From Aquimarina aggregata (lineage in GTDB: Bacteria > Bacteroidota > Bacteroidia > Flavobacteriales > Flavobacteriaceae): a DNA stretch of 64,000 nucleotides. Made by a program: the position numbers and the translations under genes. The stretch lies in NCBI RefSeq assembly GCF_001632745.1, contig NZ_LQRT01000060.1, forward strand, positions 62,001 through 126,000, written 5' to 3'. Positions 61,390 through 64,000 of this stretch are shown piece after piece. Positions within the stretch are counted from its first letter, which is position 1. Every line of letters begins with the position of its first letter. The notes beneath the pieces were generated by a model. It ran no database searches. It had not been told where the DNA came from and saw only the letters and a list, made by a program, of their open reading frames with translations.

Positions 61390-64000
61390 TCATTCAATTA
61401 TAAGATAGTGGTTTGGTTTTCCGAAAACTGATACTATATACATACCTGATGGGAAATTAGAAATAGAAATTTCTTGATTAGGGTGTTGTATGTGTTTTTT
61501 TGAAATTAAAGTACCTAAAATATCATAAATTCTTACCTGATCTCCTTTTGTTAGGTTATTAATTTTGATAAAATCATGAGCTGGATTAGGGTATATTTTG
61601 ATCTCATTTTTATACTCTAAAATTTTGTTATTTACGGGAACAATTTTCCATTTCTGATTTTCATTTTCGGTGTTATAGGACCAAAGTTTTACGTTTCCAT
61701 TAGTACTTATACTTTTATCCAGAGCAAAATTTTGACAGTGTACTGGGCGTAGATAATGATTATTTCCTTTTTTGGTGATATACCATTTCTGATGGTTGGC
61801 TCCTCCAGAAGTCCATGTGTTGACATTTGAATTATTGCCACATTTAGCAGCAGATACTTCTAAAAAACGTCTAGTTTTTATATTTATAATTTGATGCTGG
61901 TTATTTCCCAGATGTTTAAATTCCCATTGTTGATCGGTTGCTGATAAAGAGTCGTACATTCTTGCATTATGATTCGCCCATGTTGGAGCTATTATATTTT
62001 GACCATTGGAGTGGTTTTGTATATTGAATATTCCATTTAGTGTGATGTTTGTTTCATTTATAAAACTAGGAACGTCTGCCATTTGAAAACCGGTTCCTGG
62101 AGAACCAACAAAAACTTTGGGCTTATTAGAATGATCTATATCTACTGCCATAGCAAATTGATAAGCCATTCCTTTGTTTTGCTTTTTCCATGTTTGGCCT
62201 CCGTTATTTGAAAATAAGATACCATTAGAATTATTTTTATATCCTCCTGAATGTATTGCGCTAGATGAGGTAGCGTAAATGGTATTAGAGTTTTGCGGAG
62301 CTATAGCCACTTTTCTCATATAGTCATCTGTTATTAACTTGGTCCAATTATTTCCTTGGTCTATACTTTTGTAAAGTCCTTTATTTTGCCCAGTAGCTGT
62401 TACAAAAATCCAATTTTTATGATTGGGATCTGTTTTAATATCATAAACTCCTGTATATTGATTGAAATTCCAGATGTCAATATTGGGTTTTCCTTTCATT
62501 TCAGAATGACTAATATCTTTCCATGATTTACCTGAGTCATTCGATCGTTTCATGCCAGCTTCACCTCCGGCATATACTATGTTTCCATTAAATTGATCAA
62601 CAGCTGTAAATCTACACCCATTACAATCGTATACCTTTGACCAATTTGCACCATCATCAATACTTTTGTAAACATCACCTTCTGCGGTAACATATAAAGT
62701 TCTCGTATTTTTTGGACTTTTTTTGTTTAATGACAATCCAGATAATCTTTTATTGGGTAGCCCTTTATTTGACTCTATCCAACTGTTTTTTTCTCCTCTA
62801 TTATTACTTTTTAATAGGTATGTTGGCGTTTCCGATTTCTGACCACTAGTTAATATTGTCCAAACAACGTTAGAACGTTGAGGATCTGAAATAACAGAAA
62901 AACTATTACCTCCTTTTCCGCCTCTCCATCCATATTTTCCATTATTACAGCTTTCCCAAGTCTTACCACGATCTAAACTTCGCCAAACACCAATATCATA
63001 CCAAGATGTATATATGATATTCTTGTCAACTTCATTAATATCGATATCGACCATATTTACATTATCTACACCTGTACTTTGCCAATGATCTTTTGTTACT
63101 TCTTTAGCATGGAGAACTTTGAACAGTTTACCGCTGTCTTTTGATCCTAATACCCATTGAGAGTTTGCCCAGTATAAATTATCGGGGTTCGAAAGATCTT
63201 CCCCAATTGTTCTTGAATACCCATCTTTAACAGTTGCATAAGTTCCTTGAATTTCTCCATGAAAAGTACTTCCCCATTGATTAACATTACTTGTTTTACT
63301 AAATGTATTTCCGGCATCAAGTGATGTATAAACACCTGATTGATCATTCCATTCTGCCAATGTTCGAGATGCGATTAGTGTGATTTTTTCGGTATTATTA
63401 GCATTAATAAAAATTTGACCTGACTTGTTTTGAAGTTTGGACCAAGTATTACCTCCATTAGTACTCTTAAAAAGCCTACCATCTCTACCATCAAACCAAT
63501 GTTTATTATTACAATTTCCTTTGGCGGTTGATATATATAAAATATTTGGTTTTTTAGGGTTTAGAGCAATATCGATTATATCGGGAAATCCGTCAAAATT
63601 AGTATTCTTTGTAATATTACTCCAATTTTTTCCTCCATTAGTACTTTTGTACAAATCGGCCTCTGAACAGGCAAAACGACTACTTCCAACGAGGGCATAT
63701 AATTCGTTCGCATTTTTTGGGTTAACAACCAATTTAATAATTCTAGTAGTAGGTAAGTTAATACTTACTTTTGACCATGAGTTTCCAGTATTTGTAGTTT
63801 TATATATTTGAGCATTTTTAGAATTCCAAGCTTTATGCCATGCAGCATAACCAATCCAAGGTTTATCTGTAGCAAATTCTATATCACTTACATAACCTGT
63901 ATTGAGTACATTTTTCCAAGAATCTCCTCCGTTTTCTGTTTTGTATATCCCACCAGAGCCTAAGAACATAATATTTCCATTTTTTCGATGAAAGCCCATT
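61390..64000 (-). CDS. Secreted Asp-box beta-propeller protein with R-type lectin and T9SS domains (5' end outside the window)
   Basis: At least 869 residues; the N-terminus lies beyond the right edge. The visible part begins in Asp-box repeats (TENGGDSW, TTNTGNSW, STNGGKNW, SIDDGANW), consistent with a sortilin/glycanase-like propeller. A ricin-type lectin domain (about residues 660-795 of the visible part) has three QxW repeats (QQWEF, QKWYI, QKWKI), indicating sugar binding. A type A T9SS sorting domain ends it (YPNPAHDFIKI ... GMYIVSV). It resembles secreted polysaccharide-acting proteins, but no catalytic residues are assigned. A terminator follows. Confidence 0.92.
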   Translation of the reverse strand, partial: MGFHRKNGNIMFLGSGGIYKTENGGDSWKNVLNTGYVSDIEFATDKPWIGYAAWHKAWNSKNAQIYKTTNTGNSWSKVSINLPTTRIIKLVVNPKNANELYALVGSSRFACSEADLYKSTNGGKNWSNITKNTNFDGFPDIIDIALNPKKPNILYISTAKGNCNNKHWFDGRDGRLFKSTNGGNTWSKLQNKSGQIFINANNTEKITLIASRTLAEWNDQSGVYTSLDAGNTFSKTSNVNQWGSTFHGEIQGTYATVKDGYSRTIGEDLSNPDNLYWANSQWVLGSKDSGKLFKVLHAKEVTKDHWQSTGVDNVNMVDIDINEVDKNIIYTSWYDIGVWRSLDRGKTWESCNNGKYGWRGGKGGNSFSVISDPQRSNVVWTILTSGQKSETPTYLLKSNNRGEKNSWIESNKGLPNKRLSGLSLNKKSPKNTRTLYVTAEGDVYKSIDDGANWSKVYDCNGCRFTAVDQFNGNIVYAGGEAGMKRSNDSGKSWKDISHSEMKGKPNIDIWNFNQYTGVYDIKTDPNHKNWIFVTATGQNKGLYKSIDQGNNWTKLITDDYMRKVAIAPQNSNTIYATSSSAIHSGGYKNNSNGILFSNNGGQTWKKQNKGMAYQFAMAVDIDHSNKPKVFVGSPGTGFQMADVPSFINETNITLNGIFNIQNHSNGQNIIAPTWANHNARMYDSLSATDQQWEFKHLGNNQHQIINIKTRRFLEVSAAKCGNNSNVNTWTSGGANHQKWYITKKGNNHYLRPVHCQNFALDKSISTNGNVKLWSYNTENENQKWKIVPVNNKILEYKNEIKIYPNPAHDFIKINNLTKGDQVRIYDILGTLISKKHIQHPNQEISISNFPSGMYIVSVFGKPNHYLIIE

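Overview
The window looks like a chromosomal segment of a marine Flavobacteriaceae member (Bacteroidota). The grounds are AT-rich DNA, start codons without Shine-Dalgarno sequences, Bacteroidota-type promoter boxes (TTTG ... TAnnTTTG), many lipoprotein signals, and several large secreted proteins with C-terminal type IX secretion (T9SS) sorting domains. An Aquimarina-like genus would fit, but that is a guess. I see no tRNA, rRNA, CRISPR array, insertion sequence or prophage.

Layout. Bases 1-12.6 kb (+): five consecutive double-length FtsX/MacB-type permeases (the first cut by the window edge) and one LolD/MacB-like ATPase, closed by a bidirectional terminator. 12.6-16.5 kb (-): a carboxypeptidase-regulatory-like protein and a T9SS subtilisin-like protease. 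16.6-21.4 kb (-): five tandem paralogues of a secreted tail-fibre-like family. They share a C-terminal module and a 12-base leader motif, and four of the five contain their own recent internal duplication. Upstream lie a 52-nt perfect palindrome and a second long hairpin. 21.7-26.3 kb (-): an ABC permease/M1 aminopeptidase fusion and its ATPase. 26.5-36.4 kb (+): hemB, a TerB-like protein, a cytochrome c lipoprotein, an exported DinB-like protein, a CNNM/CBS membrane protein, ogt, a TPR-LytS histidine kinase with its LytTR regulator, a HEIGH metalloprotease lipoprotein, a serine hydrolase and a DEDDy exonuclease.

36.9-50 kb (-): small lipoproteins and accessory genes, an AraC regulator, a tightly overlapped molybdate operon (modA, a Mop di-domain gene, modB, modC) behind a GNAT and a PhyH dioxygenase gene, tryptophanase, a cyclase-family hydrolase and a quinone-oxidoreductase-like enzyme. 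50-64 kb (-): an outer-membrane beta-barrel protein, two Asp-box propeller proteins with T9SS tails (one with an R-type lectin, cut by the right edge), a KP-43-like subtilase, a YheT-like hydrolase and a bestrophin.

The most notable signal is at the 5' end of the KP-43-like subtilase gene. Its signal peptide and its catalytic body are in different frames, and the break falls at three perfect copies of the heptamer TCAAAAA. Losing one copy (or one A) would join the two frames exactly. This looks like a slipped-strand phase-variable secreted protease, OFF in this assembly, although a fixed mutation or a sequencing error cannot be excluded from one sequence.
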